Assembly (NCBI RefSeq): GCF_013449725.1
Contig: NZ_JACCFF010000004.1
Coordinates: forward strand, 1 to 64,000
Length of the DNA: 64,000 nt
Reading direction: 5' to 3'
Source: Mycobacteroides sp. LB1
Lineage (GTDB): Bacteria > Actinomycetota > Actinomycetes > Mycobacteriales > Mycobacteriaceae
The position numbers and the translations under genes are program-made. Under the pieces are notes generated by a model that saw nothing but the letters and a program-made list of their open reading frames with translations, was not told the origin of the DNA and did no database searches. Positions 8,888 through 17,414 of this stretch are shown here, piece by piece. Within the stretch, counting starts at the first letter, position 1; every line of letters begins with the position of its first letter.

Positions 8888-10567
8888 CTACTTGCCGGCG
8901 ATATCGAGCGCGGCGAGGTAACCCCACGTCATGGCTGGGCCAATGGTGGCGCCCGGGCCGGCGTAGGTATGACCCATCACCGGAGTGCTGACATTGCCTG
9001 CGGCGTAAAGACCTTCGATGATGCTGTTGTCATCGCGCAGCACCCGGCCTTGGAGGTCGGTGCGCACACCACCCTTGGTGCCCAGGTCTCCCGGCACCAT
9101 CTTGGCCGCGTAGAACGGGCCCTTCTTGAGCTCACCCAGATTTGGGTTCGGCTTGTTGGTGGGGTCGCCGTAGTAGCGGTCGTAGGCGCTCTTGCCGCGG
9201 CCGAAGTCCTCGTCCACACCGTCGCGGGCGAAGCCGTTGAACCGCTCGATGGTCTGCGCTAACGCATCTATGGGGAGTTTCGCCAATTCCGCTAGCTCTT
9301 CGATGGTGTCGGCCTTGACGATGACACCCGACTCGATCCACTTGCTCGGAATCTTCTGTCCCGGCTGCAATCCGCCGAAGATGTACCGGTTGCGGTACTC
9401 CTGGTCGAAGACGAGCCACGCGGGCAGGTTCTCGCCCGGACCTGCGCCTTGGCCGTACTCGCCGCCGTACATGCGGTGGGTGGCCTCGACGTAGGGCAGC
9501 GATTCATTCATGAACCGCTTACCGGACGCGTTGACGATGATCGACCCGGGGGAGTTGCGCTCGGACAGTGCGAACCATGGCCGGCCGACCAGCGGAACTG
9601 TCGGGCCCCACCACGAGTCCTCCATGAACTCGAGCGCAGCGCCCAGCTTTTCGGCCGCCAGGATGCCGTCACCGGTGTTGGCCTTGGCGCCGACAGTCCA
9701 CTCGGTGGTGATGGGGGCGCGCTGGTACTTCACGCGCATCTGCTCGTTGTGCTCGAAACCACCCGAGGCCAGGATGACGCCCTTGCGTGCCTTGATGACC
9801 GTCGGCTCGGCGGACTCGGCGCCATTGCTATCGCGCACGTAGACGCCCTTGACGGTGCCGTTCTCAATGTAGAGATCGGTCAACGCGGTGTTGAGCTTCA
9901 CTGAAACTCCCGCGTCGCGCAGGCCGATACGGAGTGCCGCCGACAGCGCACGCCCCATGCCGACGAGCTTCTTGCCGGTGCCCTGCGCCCAGAACGTGCG
10001 CACGCCGACGCGCAGGCTGCGCAGCAGGCCACGCGGGTGGCGCTTGAGTTGGTTCAGCCGCACGTAATCTTGCTGGCGCACCACGACATTCAGCGGAACC
10101 TTGCCGTACGGTGGCTCCAGGTTGGGCAGCTCGTCACCGAGCTTCTTGGCGTCGAAAGGCTTTGGCTCCACCGAGCGTCCGGCGGCACGTCCACCCGGCG
10201 CCTCGGGGTAGTAGTCGGAGTAGTTGGGCACCCAGTCGAGCTTCAGCGGGGAGTTCGCGAGCACGAACGAGAGCATCTCCGGGCCGCGATCGAGATAGGT
10301 GTCGATCTTCTCGCGGGGCACGACATCGCCGATGATGTTGTAGAGGTACTCGCGGGCCGCCTCGGGGGTGTCGGTCTGTCGGGCCTTCTTGAGCACCTCG
10401 TTGTTGGGGATCCAGACGCCACCACCGGAACGGGCGGTCGATCCGCCGAAGTGGGGGGCCTTCTCGATCAGTACGGTGCTCAGCCCGTTGTGTGCCGCGG
10501 TGAGCGCCGCAACCATGCCGGCGCCACCACTCCCGACGACGACGACGTCGTACTCCTGCTCAGTCAT
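8888..10567 (-). CDS. kstD: 3-Ketosteroid delta1-dehydrogenase KstD
   Basis: KstD introduces the C1-C2 double bond in ring A of 3-ketosteroids using FAD. The 559-residue protein starts MTEQEYDVVVVGSGGAGM, an FAD-binding Rossmann glycine motif. It keeps GGSTARSGGGVW and the C-terminal GHTYAGPGATIGP, the region that holds the active-site Tyr and Gly in characterised KstDs. The ATG at 10567 is fixed by this N-terminus. A KstR-type box starts 1 base upstream of the ATG, which leaves no room for a normal ribosome site and suggests a leaderless transcript. Confidence 0.94.
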   Translation of the reverse strand: MTEQEYDVVVVGSGGAGMVAALTAAHNGLSTVLIEKAPHFGGSTARSGGGVWIPNNEVLKKARQTDTPEAAREYLYNIIGDVVPREKIDTYLDRGPEMLSFVLANSPLKLDWVPNYSDYYPEAPGGRAAGRSVEPKPFDAKKLGDELPNLEPPYGKVPLNVVVRQQDYVRLNQLKRHPRGLLRSLRVGVRTFWAQGTGKKLVGMGRALSAALRIGLRDAGVSVKLNTALTDLYIENGTVKGVYVRDSNGAESAEPTVIKARKGVILASGGFEHNEQMRVKYQRAPITTEWTVGAKANTGDGILAAEKLGAALEFMEDSWWGPTVPLVGRPWFALSERNSPGSIIVNASGKRFMNESLPYVEATHRMYGGEYGQGAGPGENLPAWLVFDQEYRNRYIFGGLQPGQKIPSKWIESGVIVKADTIEELAELAKLPIDALAQTIERFNGFARDGVDEDFGRGKSAYDRYYGDPTNKPNPNLGELKKGPFYAAKMVPGDLGTKGGVRTDLQGRVLRDDNSIIEGLYAAGNVSTPVMGHTYAGPGATIGPAMTWGYLAALDIAGK

Positions 10568-10568
10568 G

Positions 10569-10582
10569 TAGAACACGTTATA
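10569..10582. promoter_or_regulatory. KstR-type operator overlapping the kstD promoter and start
   Basis: TAGAACACGTTATA matches TnnAACnnGTTnnA fully. Read on the minus strand, the same bases contain TATAAC 9 nt before the kstD ATG, a good -10 element that would place transcription start at or next to the start codon. Repressor binding here would cover the -10 directly. Confidence 0.8.
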
Positions 10583-10658
10583 GAATTGAGGCGGCCCGGC
10601 GCTACCGGCGCTGGCCTGTGGTTTCATCGTTCCGACACTTTGATGTTGCGGTGAAAAC

Positions 10659-10672
10659 AGAAACATGTTGCT
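10659..10672. promoter_or_regulatory. Weak KstR-like core upstream of the hsaE operon
   Basis: The core AACATGTT at 10662-10669 has AACnnGTT, but both outer consensus bases are missing (A and T in place of T and A). It lies 32 bp before the proposed GTG at 10704. It could be a low-affinity second site for the divergent FAD-dehydrogenase/hsaEGF operon, or chance. Confidence 0.35.
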
Positions 10673-10703
10673 GTTTTGGCTATATGACGATGAGGGAGGC
10701 CCA

Positions 10704-12314
10704 GTGCCGGGTCGGTTGGATGTGCCCGCTGTGCCCTCCCCGGATGTTGTCATCGTCGGGTACGGAGTGGCCGGAGCGGCGGCCGCCCTGGCCGCGCTCG
10801 AACGCGGTGCGTCCGTCACGATCTTGGAGCGATTCGACGGTGGCGGGGCTTCCGCCATTTCAGGGGGCATTTACTACGCCGGCGGCGGGACGAACATTCA
10901 GCGCGACGCGGGCGTTGAGGACACCCCGGAGCTGATGCTGGAGTACTTGCAGCTGGAGGTCGGGGACGCTGTGAAACCCGAGACGTTGCGCCGTTTCGTC
11001 GACGGCAGCGTCGACACCCTGGATTGGCTACAAGGTTACGGAGTGCCGTTCGAGGGTTCGCTGGCTCCGTTCAAGACTTCGTACCCCACCAACGACTACT
11101 ACCTCTATTTTTCCGGCAGCGAATCCTCTGGGATGGCGCGCACGGTGACGCCCCCTCGTCAACGCGGACATCGGGCCTTTGGCCGCGGCGTGTCCGGTAA
11201 GGCGCTCTTCGCGCCGTTGGCGGCCTCCGCGGAGCGTTTGGGTGCCGACGTGTGGCGGCAGACCCGGGTCACGGATCTGATCATCGAGGGCGGTCGTGTC
11301 GTCGGGGTGCGGGGGGCGACGCTGAAGGACGCACCGGGTTGGGTGCAACGGACGTACGCGCGTTTGACGCGCTACGCCACTAAACCCGGCATCTACTACC
11401 CACCGATGCGAAAGGCATTGGAGGGGCCTGCCTATGCGTTGGAGCGTCGGTTCGCCAAGCCGTTTGAGATCCGCGCCAACGACGGGGTGATCCTGTCCTC
11501 CGGCGGGTTCATCGCCAATCGTGAGTTGGTGGAGCGATATGCCCCGGCGTACGGGGACGGGTTGCAGCTGGGTACTGCGGGTGACGACGGAACCGCGTTG
11601 AAGCTCGCGGCGCCGTTGGATGCAGCCACCGGGCACCTCGACGAGATCTCCGCCTGGCGTTTCATCGTGCCACCCGCCGCATTCCTTGGCTCGTTGTTGG
11701 TGGATGCCAAGGGGCAGCGGATGGTTGACGAATCGCGTTATGGCGCCGCGCTGGGCAAGGCGATTGTGCAGCAGGCCGGTGGGGTGGGGTATCTGGTGGC
11801 CGATAAGGCGCTGCTGAAGCGGGCTCGTCAGCAGCTTGGTTCGCAGACGCTGTGGTTCCAGCGGATACAGGCCGAGGCGTTCCTCAATGTGGGGCGCAAG
11901 AAGGCCGGCTCCATCGAGGAGTTGGCGGCCAAGGCGGGTATCGATCCGGAAGCCTTGGCGCGCACCGTATCCGAGCATAATGACGCTATTGACGGCGGCG
12001 CGCCGGATCCGATGGGGAAGCCCGACGATTTTCGTGTCAAGATCGGGCAGGGACCGTTCTATCTGTTCAACGTGTCCATCAAGACCAACATGCTGAATCC
12101 GTGCCCGATGCTGACTCTTGGCGGGCTGGTTGTGGACGAGGAGACTGGTGTCGTGCAGACGACATCCGGCGACGCCATCCCGGGGCTCTATGCCGCCGGA
12201 CGTGCGGCGGTGGGTATCTGCTCCAATTCGTATGTGAGCGGGTTGTCCCTAGCCGACTGCGTCTTTTCCGGGCGCCGGGCGGGGACCGAGACTGGAAGGC
12301 GCCTAGATGCTTAG
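10704..12314 (+). CDS. FAD-dependent dehydrogenase of the KstD/fumarate reductase flavoprotein family
   Basis: This 536-residue flavoprotein has an N-terminal DVVIVGYGVAGAAAALAALE FAD motif, an internal GASAISGGIYYAGGG loop and a C-terminal GLYAAGRAAVGIC FAD contact. It lacks the GHTYxGPG signature of KstD, having SNSYVSGLSLADC there, so it is probably not a delta1-dehydrogenase. Its long family relative in M. tuberculosis, as I recall, is Rv0785. GTG 10704 is preferred because GAGGGAGG precedes it. Its stop overlaps the hsaE ATG by 8 bp, so it is co-translated with hsaE-hsaG-hsaF and a steroid-derived substrate is likely. Confidence 0.8.
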   Translation: MPGRLDVPAVPSPDVVIVGYGVAGAAAALAALERGASVTILERFDGGGASAISGGIYYAGGGTNIQRDAGVEDTPELMLEYLQLEVGDAVKPETLRRFVDGSVDTLDWLQGYGVPFEGSLAPFKTSYPTNDYYLYFSGSESSGMARTVTPPRQRGHRAFGRGVSGKALFAPLAASAERLGADVWRQTRVTDLIIEGGRVVGVRGATLKDAPGWVQRTYARLTRYATKPGIYYPPMRKALEGPAYALERRFAKPFEIRANDGVILSSGGFIANRELVERYAPAYGDGLQLGTAGDDGTALKLAAPLDAATGHLDEISAWRFIVPPAAFLGSLLVDAKGQRMVDESRYGAALGKAIVQQAGGVGYLVADKALLKRARQQLGSQTLWFQRIQAEAFLNVGRKKAGSIEELAAKAGIDPEALARTVSEHNDAIDGGAPDPMGKPDDFRVKIGQGPFYLFNVSIKTNMLNPCPMLTLGGLVVDEETGVVQTTSGDAIPGLYAAGRAAVGICSNSYVSGLSLADCVFSGRRAGTETGRRLDA

Positions 12315-13092
12315 TTCCGAAGTTCGTGAGGCCATTGCCGCCGATCTGGCCGAGGCCGAGCGCACCCGGGTGGCCATTGGGCCGCCCACCGACACCTACC
12401 CGGATTTCGGCGTCGTGGACGCCTACGAGATTCAGCTCGCCAATATTCGCTCTCGCCTAGCGGACGGTGCCAAGGTCGTCGGGCACAAGGTCGGCTTATC
12501 GTCCGAGGCGATGCAGAAGATGATGGGTGTCCACGAGCCGGACTACGGGCATCTGCTGGCCGATATGGAGCTATTCGAGGATGTCGCGGCGTCGGCGTCC
12601 AAGTTCCTGTTCCCGCGGGTGGAGGTGGAGGTCGGATTCATCCTGGCTGCTGATCTTCCCGGTGAGGATTGCACCGAGGATGATGTGTTGGCCGCGACTG
12701 CCGCGTACGTGCCGTCCATCGAGGTGGTAGACAGCCGGATCACCAACTGGCAGATCAAGATCTGCGACACCATCGCCGACAACGCATCCTCGGCCGGGTT
12801 TGTCATTGGCAAGCAACGGGTTTCGCCGAAGGACATCGACATCAAGTCGATCGATGCGGTGCTGACCTGCAACGGCGAGAAGTTGGCTGAGGGCAGAAGC
12901 GACGCGGTGCTGGGCAATCCGGTGACGTCGGTGGCATGGCTGGCGCGCAAGGTGGCGTCGTTTGGTGTGCGCTTGCGTGCGGGCGACGTGGTGTTGCCGG
13001 GGTCGTGCACACGGGCATTTGACGCCCATCCGGGGGACGAGTTTTTGGCCGAGTTCGCCGGACTTGGTTCGGTCCGACTGGCTTTCGAGTAG
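12307..13092 (+). CDS. hsaE: 2-Hydroxyhexa-2,4-dienoate hydratase HsaE
   Basis: HsaE hydrates the C6 fragment released from rings A/B by HsaD to 4-hydroxy-2-oxohexanoate. The 261-residue protein has the 2-keto-4-pentenoate hydratase fold, with metal-site region PRVEVEVGFILA and the C-terminal VVLPGSC segment. Its length equals that of M. tuberculosis HsaE. The ATG overlaps the upstream flavoprotein stop and hsaG begins 9 bp downstream. Confidence 0.94.
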   Translation: MLSSEVREAIAADLAEAERTRVAIGPPTDTYPDFGVVDAYEIQLANIRSRLADGAKVVGHKVGLSSEAMQKMMGVHEPDYGHLLADMELFEDVAASASKFLFPRVEVEVGFILAADLPGEDCTEDDVLAATAAYVPSIEVVDSRITNWQIKICDTIADNASSAGFVIGKQRVSPKDIDIKSIDAVLTCNGEKLAEGRSDAVLGNPVTSVAWLARKVASFGVRLRAGDVVLPGSCTRAFDAHPGDEFLAEFAGLGSVRLAFE

Positions 13093-13101
13093 AGGAGAAT
13101 T

Positions 13102-14007
13102 GTGAGCAAGGCATCTGTAGCGATTGTCGGTTCGGGAAATATCAGCACCGACCTGCTGTACAAACTGCAGCGGTCCGAGTGGCTGGAGCCGCGGTGGATG
13201 ATCGGGATCGACCCCGAGTCCGAAGGCCTCAAGCGCGCCCGCGGGTTCGGGCTGGAAACCTCGCACGAGGGCGTCGACTGGCTGCTGGCGCAGGATGAGA
13301 AGCCCGACTTGGTGTTCGAGGCGACCTCTGCGTACGTGCATAAGGCCGCGGCACCGCGATACGAGGAAGCCGGGATCCGGGCGATCGACCTGACGCCCGC
13401 CGCGGTGGGTCCTGCGGTTGTGCCGCCCGCGAATCTGCGCGCACACCTTGATGCCCCGAACGTCAACATGATCACCTGCGGTGGCCAGGCGACGATTCCG
13501 ATCGTGTACGCGGTGTCGCGAGTAGTCGAGGTGCCCTACGCGGAGATCGTGGCGTCGGTGGCGTCTGTTTCGGCAGGGCCGGGCACGCGCGCCAACATCG
13601 ACGAGTTCACCAAGACCACGTCCAAGGGTGTCGAGGTGATCGGTGGCGCCAAGCGCGGCAAGGCCATCATCATCCTGAATCCGGCCGATCCGCCGATGAT
13701 CATGCGCGACACAATCTTCTGCGCGATCCCGGAGGGCGCGGACAGGGATGCGATCACGGCGTCGATCCACGATGTGGTGAGCCAGGTGCAGCAGTACGTG
13801 CCCGGGTATCGGCTGCTCAACGAGCCGCAGTTCGACGAGCCCTCGGTAGTCAACGGCGGCAACCACGTCGTCACCACCTTCGTCGAGGTGGAGGGTGCGG
13901 GCGATTTCCTGCCGCCGTACGCCGGGAACCTGGACATCATGACCGCGGCCGCGACCAAGGTCGGCGAGGAAATCGCCAAAGAACTTCTATCAGCGAAGGT
14001 TTCGTAA
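13102..14007 (+). CDS. hsaG: Propanal dehydrogenase (CoA-propionylating) HsaG
   Basis: HsaG converts propanal, channelled from HsaF, to propionyl-CoA with NAD. The 301-residue protein starts with a nucleotide-binding [11 protein letters not shown] loop and has its catalytic Cys126 in [11 protein letters not shown]. The GTG start at 13102 has AGAGGAG 5 bases upstream. One base separates its stop from the hsaF ATG. Confidence 0.95.
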   Translation: MSKASVAIVGSGNISTDLLYKLQRSEWLEPRWMIGIDPESEGLKRARGFGLETSHEGVDWLLAQDEKPDLVFEATSAYVHKAAAPRYEEAGIRAIDLTPAAVGPAVVPPANLRAHLDAPNVNMITCGGQATIPIVYAVSRVVEVPYAEIVASVASVSAGPGTRANIDEFTKTTSKGVEVIGGAKRGKAIIILNPADPPMIMRDTIFCAIPEGADRDAITASIHDVVSQVQQYVPGYRLLNEPQFDEPSVVNGGNHVVTTFVEVEGAGDFLPPYAGNLDIMTAAATKVGEEIAKELLSAKVS

Positions 14008-14008
14008 T

Positions 14009-15085
14009 ATGGTTTCGGACACCAGTACTCAGCTTTTGGGCACCGACGGCATCTTCTTCGACGCGGCATGGGATGTGCGGATCACCGATACCTCGCTCCG
14101 TGACGGCTCGCATCACAAGCGGCATCAGTTCACCGCCGACGAGGTGCGAGCCATTGTCGCGGCTCTCGACGGCGCGGGTGTGCCGGTCATCGAGGTGACT
14201 CACGGTGACGGGTTGGGCGGGTCTTCGTTCAACTACGGCTTTTCGAAAACCCCTGAGCAGGAACTGATCAAGATCGCAGCGGAGACGGCTACGAATGCCA
14301 AGATCGCCTTCCTGATGCTGCCGGGTCTCGGGACCAAGGAAGACATCATCGAGGCGCAGGGCAACGGTGGATCGATCTGCCGTGTCGCCACGCACTGCAC
14401 CGAGGCCGATGTCTCGATTCAGCATTTTGGGCTGGCACGTGAGCGCGGGCTGGAAACCGTTGGCTTCCTGATGATGTCGCACACTGTTTCGCCGGAGAAG
14501 CTGGCCAAGCAGGCGCGGATCATGGCGGATGCCGGATGCCAGTGCGTGTACGTGGTGGATTCGGCGGGCGCATTGGTTCTCGACGGTGTGGCTGACCGGG
14601 TCGCCGCGCTGGTGGCCGAGTTGGGTAACGATGCGCAGGTTGGTTTCCACGGGCACGAGAACCTGGGTCTGGGTGTCGCCAACTCGATCGAGGCCGTACG
14701 CGCCGGTGCCAAGCAGATCGACGGCAGCACAAGGCGTTTCGGTGCCGGCGCGGGCAACGCTCCGGTTGAGGCGTTGATCGGCGTGTTCGACAAGATCGGC
14801 GTGAAGACCGGTATCGACTTCTTTGATATCGCCGATGCCGCCGAAGAGGTTGTCGCGCCCGCGATGCCGGCCGAATGCCTGCTAGACCGCAACGCGTTGA
14901 TCATGGGCTACAGCGGGGTGTACTCCAGCTTCCTCAAGCACGCGATCCGGCAGGCGGAGCGGTACGGGGTGCCCGCGCACCAGCTGCTGCACCGCGCCGG
15001 TCAGCGCAAGCTCATTGGTGGGCAGGAAGATCAGCTCATCGATATCGCTCTGGAGATCCAGCGGGAGAACGCAGCGAAGGGGTAG
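14009..15085 (+). CDS. hsaF: 4-Hydroxy-2-oxohexanoate aldolase HsaF
   Basis: HsaF splits 4-hydroxy-2-oxohexanoate into pyruvate and propanal and passes the aldehyde through a tunnel to HsaG. The 358-residue protein has the HMG-CoA lyase-type TIM-barrel opening [17 protein letters not shown], which supplies the metal-binding Asp and catalytic Arg, and the metal-binding GFHGHENLG segment. It is the last gene of the steroid region. An ESX-type gene on the other strand ends 11 bp away. Confidence 0.95.
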   Translation: MVSDTSTQLLGTDGIFFDAAWDVRITDTSLRDGSHHKRHQFTADEVRAIVAALDGAGVPVIEVTHGDGLGGSSFNYGFSKTPEQELIKIAAETATNAKIAFLMLPGLGTKEDIIEAQGNGGSICRVATHCTEADVSIQHFGLARERGLETVGFLMMSHTVSPEKLAKQARIMADAGCQCVYVVDSAGALVLDGVADRVAALVAELGNDAQVGFHGHENLGLGVANSIEAVRAGAKQIDGSTRRFGAGAGNAPVEALIGVFDKIGVKTGIDFFDIADAAEEVVAPAMPAECLLDRNALIMGYSGVYSSFLKHAIRQAERYGVPAHQLLHRAGQRKLIGGQEDQLIDIALEIQRENAAKG

Positions 15086-15096
15086 CAATCTCCTCG

Positions 15097-16272
15097 CTAG
15101 GGTGTCGGCAGCTTTACTTTGTCCGGGTACTGCTGCGTTAATCCAACAGCACTGTCACTCGAGACGGGGTGCCACGTAGCAGTCGGAATGATCGGAATGC
15201 TTCCGACATTGACCGCGTACTGGGTTCGCATCTCGTAGTTGTATTTGTAATTCACTCCGAGACAAGGATTGCCTTTGCCATCAAGCGCGACATAGTACTG
15301 GCTCGGCGTGGCACCGGTGGTGCGAAATTGCACTCCTTTGCTCACGCTGATGTCGATGTTCTTCAGCTTGCCGGGGTTGGCGGCATTGCCGGTCGGGTTT
15401 GGATCGCGGGGTCCAGGTACCGTGAGTGTGGCCTTACCGTCCGCGTTGCGGCCGGTAAGTAGATTTCCGCTGTAGCCTCCGGTACTCCCCTTCTTATTTG
15501 GGTCAAGCGCCACTGCGGGCGCGTACATTGCGCCGAGCCGTTGGAGTTCTTCTGGTGTTGCGTTAAGGGGCACACGCACATTGGGAAGGATTCGATTGGC
15601 GTTTCCGGGTAGGTTCGCTTGCCCCATCGTCGGCTTCCCGTTAATCGTCGATGGCGGCACGACCCCAGGCACATGGTCAGGCTTCTCAGGAGTGGGCATT
15701 GACTGCGTCTCGATGCCGCTAATCGGCCGCTGGCCGCTCGCCCCCTCGATGGCTGTCGCGAGGTTCATATCAGCTTCATTGCCTTTATCTGTCGCCTCCT
15801 TGACCATTTTCTCCGCCCACTGACGGTTGAGTTCTCTGAGGCGGTTCTCTTCGGCATCGGATGCCTGGCTTGCATACGGGCCTACTAAGGGGACCCCGGG
15901 TGCAACTTCCGGACGTGACAAGAACGTTGCAGTGACTTTCCCGGTGGAATCATCAAGTGAAAGATATGGCCGCTCCGCGATGTAGCTGCGTGCATCGCGT
16001 AACTTGTCCTTGGCTTCTTGAAACTGCCGCTCGGCCGTCCATGCCGCGAAACCGACTTGTACTGCTTCATTTCCGTGGGCGTCGATGTCAACACGGTGCT
16101 CCTTGGCTGCACGTTGCGCCGCCTCGCCCGTGGACCCTGTCCATTGTGAGAACAGATCCGGGTTCTTGAGATGCTCGTTTAGCCCGGTGCACGTCTGCCC
16201 CTTCTGCTGGCAGAGATTGAACACTTGTCCGATCGAACCGGGGTCGATCTTGTCGAGTTCCGCCGGTGTCAT
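15097..16272 (-). CDS. Putative type VII-secreted effector of unknown function
   Basis: I do not recognise a catalytic domain in this 391-residue protein. The first ~120 residues are predicted helical, with a WTG turn at 44-46 like that of WXG100 and EspB-type substrates. Residues ~120-230 are charged and proline-rich. The rest is beta-type sequence rich in Gly/Asn/Pro with GVQFRTTG and NPCLGVNYKYNYEMRTQY. Its ATG overlaps the stop of a small WXG100-like gene by one base (TAATG), the usual partner-effector layout. No candidate immunity gene follows, because the next gene is convergent hsaF. Confidence 0.7.
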   Translation of the reverse strand: MTPAELDKIDPGSIGQVFNLCQQKGQTCTGLNEHLKNPDLFSQWTGSTGEAAQRAAKEHRVDIDAHGNEAVQVGFAAWTAERQFQEAKDKLRDARSYIAERPYLSLDDSTGKVTATFLSRPEVAPGVPLVGPYASQASDAEENRLRELNRQWAEKMVKEATDKGNEADMNLATAIEGASGQRPISGIETQSMPTPEKPDHVPGVVPPSTINGKPTMGQANLPGNANRILPNVRVPLNATPEELQRLGAMYAPAVALDPNKKGSTGGYSGNLLTGRNADGKATLTVPGPRDPNPTGNAANPGKLKNIDISVSKGVQFRTTGATPSQYYVALDGKGNPCLGVNYKYNYEMRTQYAVNVGSIPIIPTATWHPVSSDSAVGLTQQYPDKVKLPTP

Positions 16273-16595
16273 TAGACGGTCCTTGGACGGTCACCCGAGG
16301 GGGAGGGCTGAGAGGTATGGTCGCGATCAACCGACTCAAATCCATAGGCGCTGCTGTGAAGATGCCCGCCGTGGCTATCGACGTTGGTGACTATTCGGGA
16401 CGTGCTGGATTCCCAGCTGGTAAGGACGCTCTGCATTGCGCTGACTGACCTTGACGACCAGCCACTCAATGCGTTGTGGATACCTTGATGTTGGGACGTG
16501 AATTCATCTTCGCTGTCACTCGCCGCCTTTCGCACTCGGCTGCCAGTTTGATGGAGTAGATCCGTATCTACCTGAAGATTCAAGGGGTTCGTCAT
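16272..16595 (-). CDS. WXG100-like small protein, probable partner of the downstream effector
   Basis: This 107-residue protein has a predicted helix-turn-helix with GWSS at 45-48 in the turn position. WXG100 proteins form helical hairpins and pair with a second helical domain for ESX export. Here the third motif residue is Ser, so it is only WXG-like. Upstream on its strand lies TTGACAACTG (16621-16630), which also occurs before cluster A at 21338-21376. Confidence 0.65.
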   Translation of the reverse strand: MTNPLNLQVDTDLLHQTGSRVRKAASDSEDEFTSQHQGIHNALSGWSSRSVSAMQSVLTSWESSTSRIVTNVDSHGGHLHSSAYGFESVDRDHTSQPSPSGDRPRTV

Positions 16596-16702
16596 TCGAT
16601 TTCGTCCTAATGTAGAGCGACAGTTGTCAAGCCAATCGAGCTGTCTTCTATGGATCGATCGTCGCGGACTGAGAACTACTTGGATTTTGAACCGTCCGGC
16701 CG

Positions 16703-16739
16703 GGTGGGCTCGGTGTGTGATTGCTGTGCCGAGCCCACC
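16703..16739 (-). terminator. Hairpin after the cluster A EsxA-like gene
   Basis: GGTGGGCTCGG (16703-16713) and CCGAGCCCACC (16729-16739) form an 11-bp perfect stem with a 15-nt loop, 12 bp beyond the stop of the EsxA-like gene. There is no T-run, which is common for mycobacterial terminators. The structure is inside the repeat and recurs at 34165-34201. Confidence 0.75.
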
Positions 16740-16750
16740 TGGGGCGGGTG

Positions 16751-17035
16751 TTAGAACTGTGCGGCGTTGGCTGCGTCCATGGCTTGCATGGTTTCTTGTT
16801 TTTCGCGGGCTTGTTGTTGGGTGTTGTGTAGGTCGGTGATGCAGTTGTCCATCATTTGGGCGACGTTGATGTGGGCCTGGTGTAGTGCTTGTTGGCCTTG
16901 GCCGGTGTAGACCTCGCCGAGCTGGCGGAACAGGGTTTCGATTTCTTGTTTGGCTTCTTCGGCTTTTTGCAGTCCGCCGGTGATGCCGTCGATGGCGGAG
17001 TGGTTGGCTTCGAATTGGTAGACGATCTCGCTCAT
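16751..17035 (-). CDS. EsxA-like WXG100-family protein (cluster A)
   Basis: This 94-residue helical-hairpin protein has YTG at 43-45 in the place of the WXG turn, and a glutamine-rich second helix. It is the downstream member of an esxB-esxA type pair, 20 bp after the EsxB-like gene. Such pairs are exported as heterodimers by ESX systems. The gene is identical to 34213-34497. Its codon choice is unusual: most glutamines use CAA and several residues end in A, against the strong G/C third-base preference of neighbours. Confidence 0.88.
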   Translation of the reverse strand: MSEIVYQFEANHSAIDGITGGLQKAEEAKQEIETLFRQLGEVYTGQGQQALHQAHINVAQMMDNCITDLHNTQQQAREKQETMQAMDAANAAQF

Positions 17036-17055
17036 ATGCTTTGTCCTCTCGGTTT

Positions 17056-17334
17056 TTAGCGGGCGCCGTCGTTGGAGGCGACGCTGTTCATGTGGGTTTC
17101 GGCTTTGTTGACGAGTTCGGTGAGGGTTTTGATCAGCACATCGAAGTCATCGGTTTGGCTTGAGGACTGCTGGAAGTACAGCGATGAGGCGTCGCCTTTC
17201 CAGGTGCTGCGGACCATCTCATCGACCGAGTTCTTGATTTCGGTGAGCTTGCCGGCGATGGATTGCACGGTTTGGTGCATGGTGTCGGCCTTGGACTTGG
17301 CCTCGGCGTGAGTGAGTGAAAGTGGTGATCCCAC
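17056..17334 (-). CDS. EsxB-like WXG100-family protein (cluster A)
   Basis: This 92-residue protein has the canonical turn WKG at 45-47 between two predicted helices. It is the upstream partner of the EsxA-like protein and is identical to 34518-34796. The C-terminus (HMNSVASNDGAR) has no obvious YxxxD/E export signal, so export may depend on the partner or on PE/PPE neighbours. It begins about 80 bp after the espG stop. Confidence 0.88.
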   Translation of the reverse strand: MGSPLSLTHAEAKSKADTMHQTVQSIAGKLTEIKNSVDEMVRSTWKGDASSLYFQQSSSQTDDFDVLIKTLTELVNKAETHMNSVASNDGAR

Positions 17335-17414
17335 GGTTGGTTCCTTTCTTGGTTTTCTTTATGCGGTGACTGCTCTGTGGTGGATCCCAGCGGAATCCAG
17401 GACACCTGGCCTAC

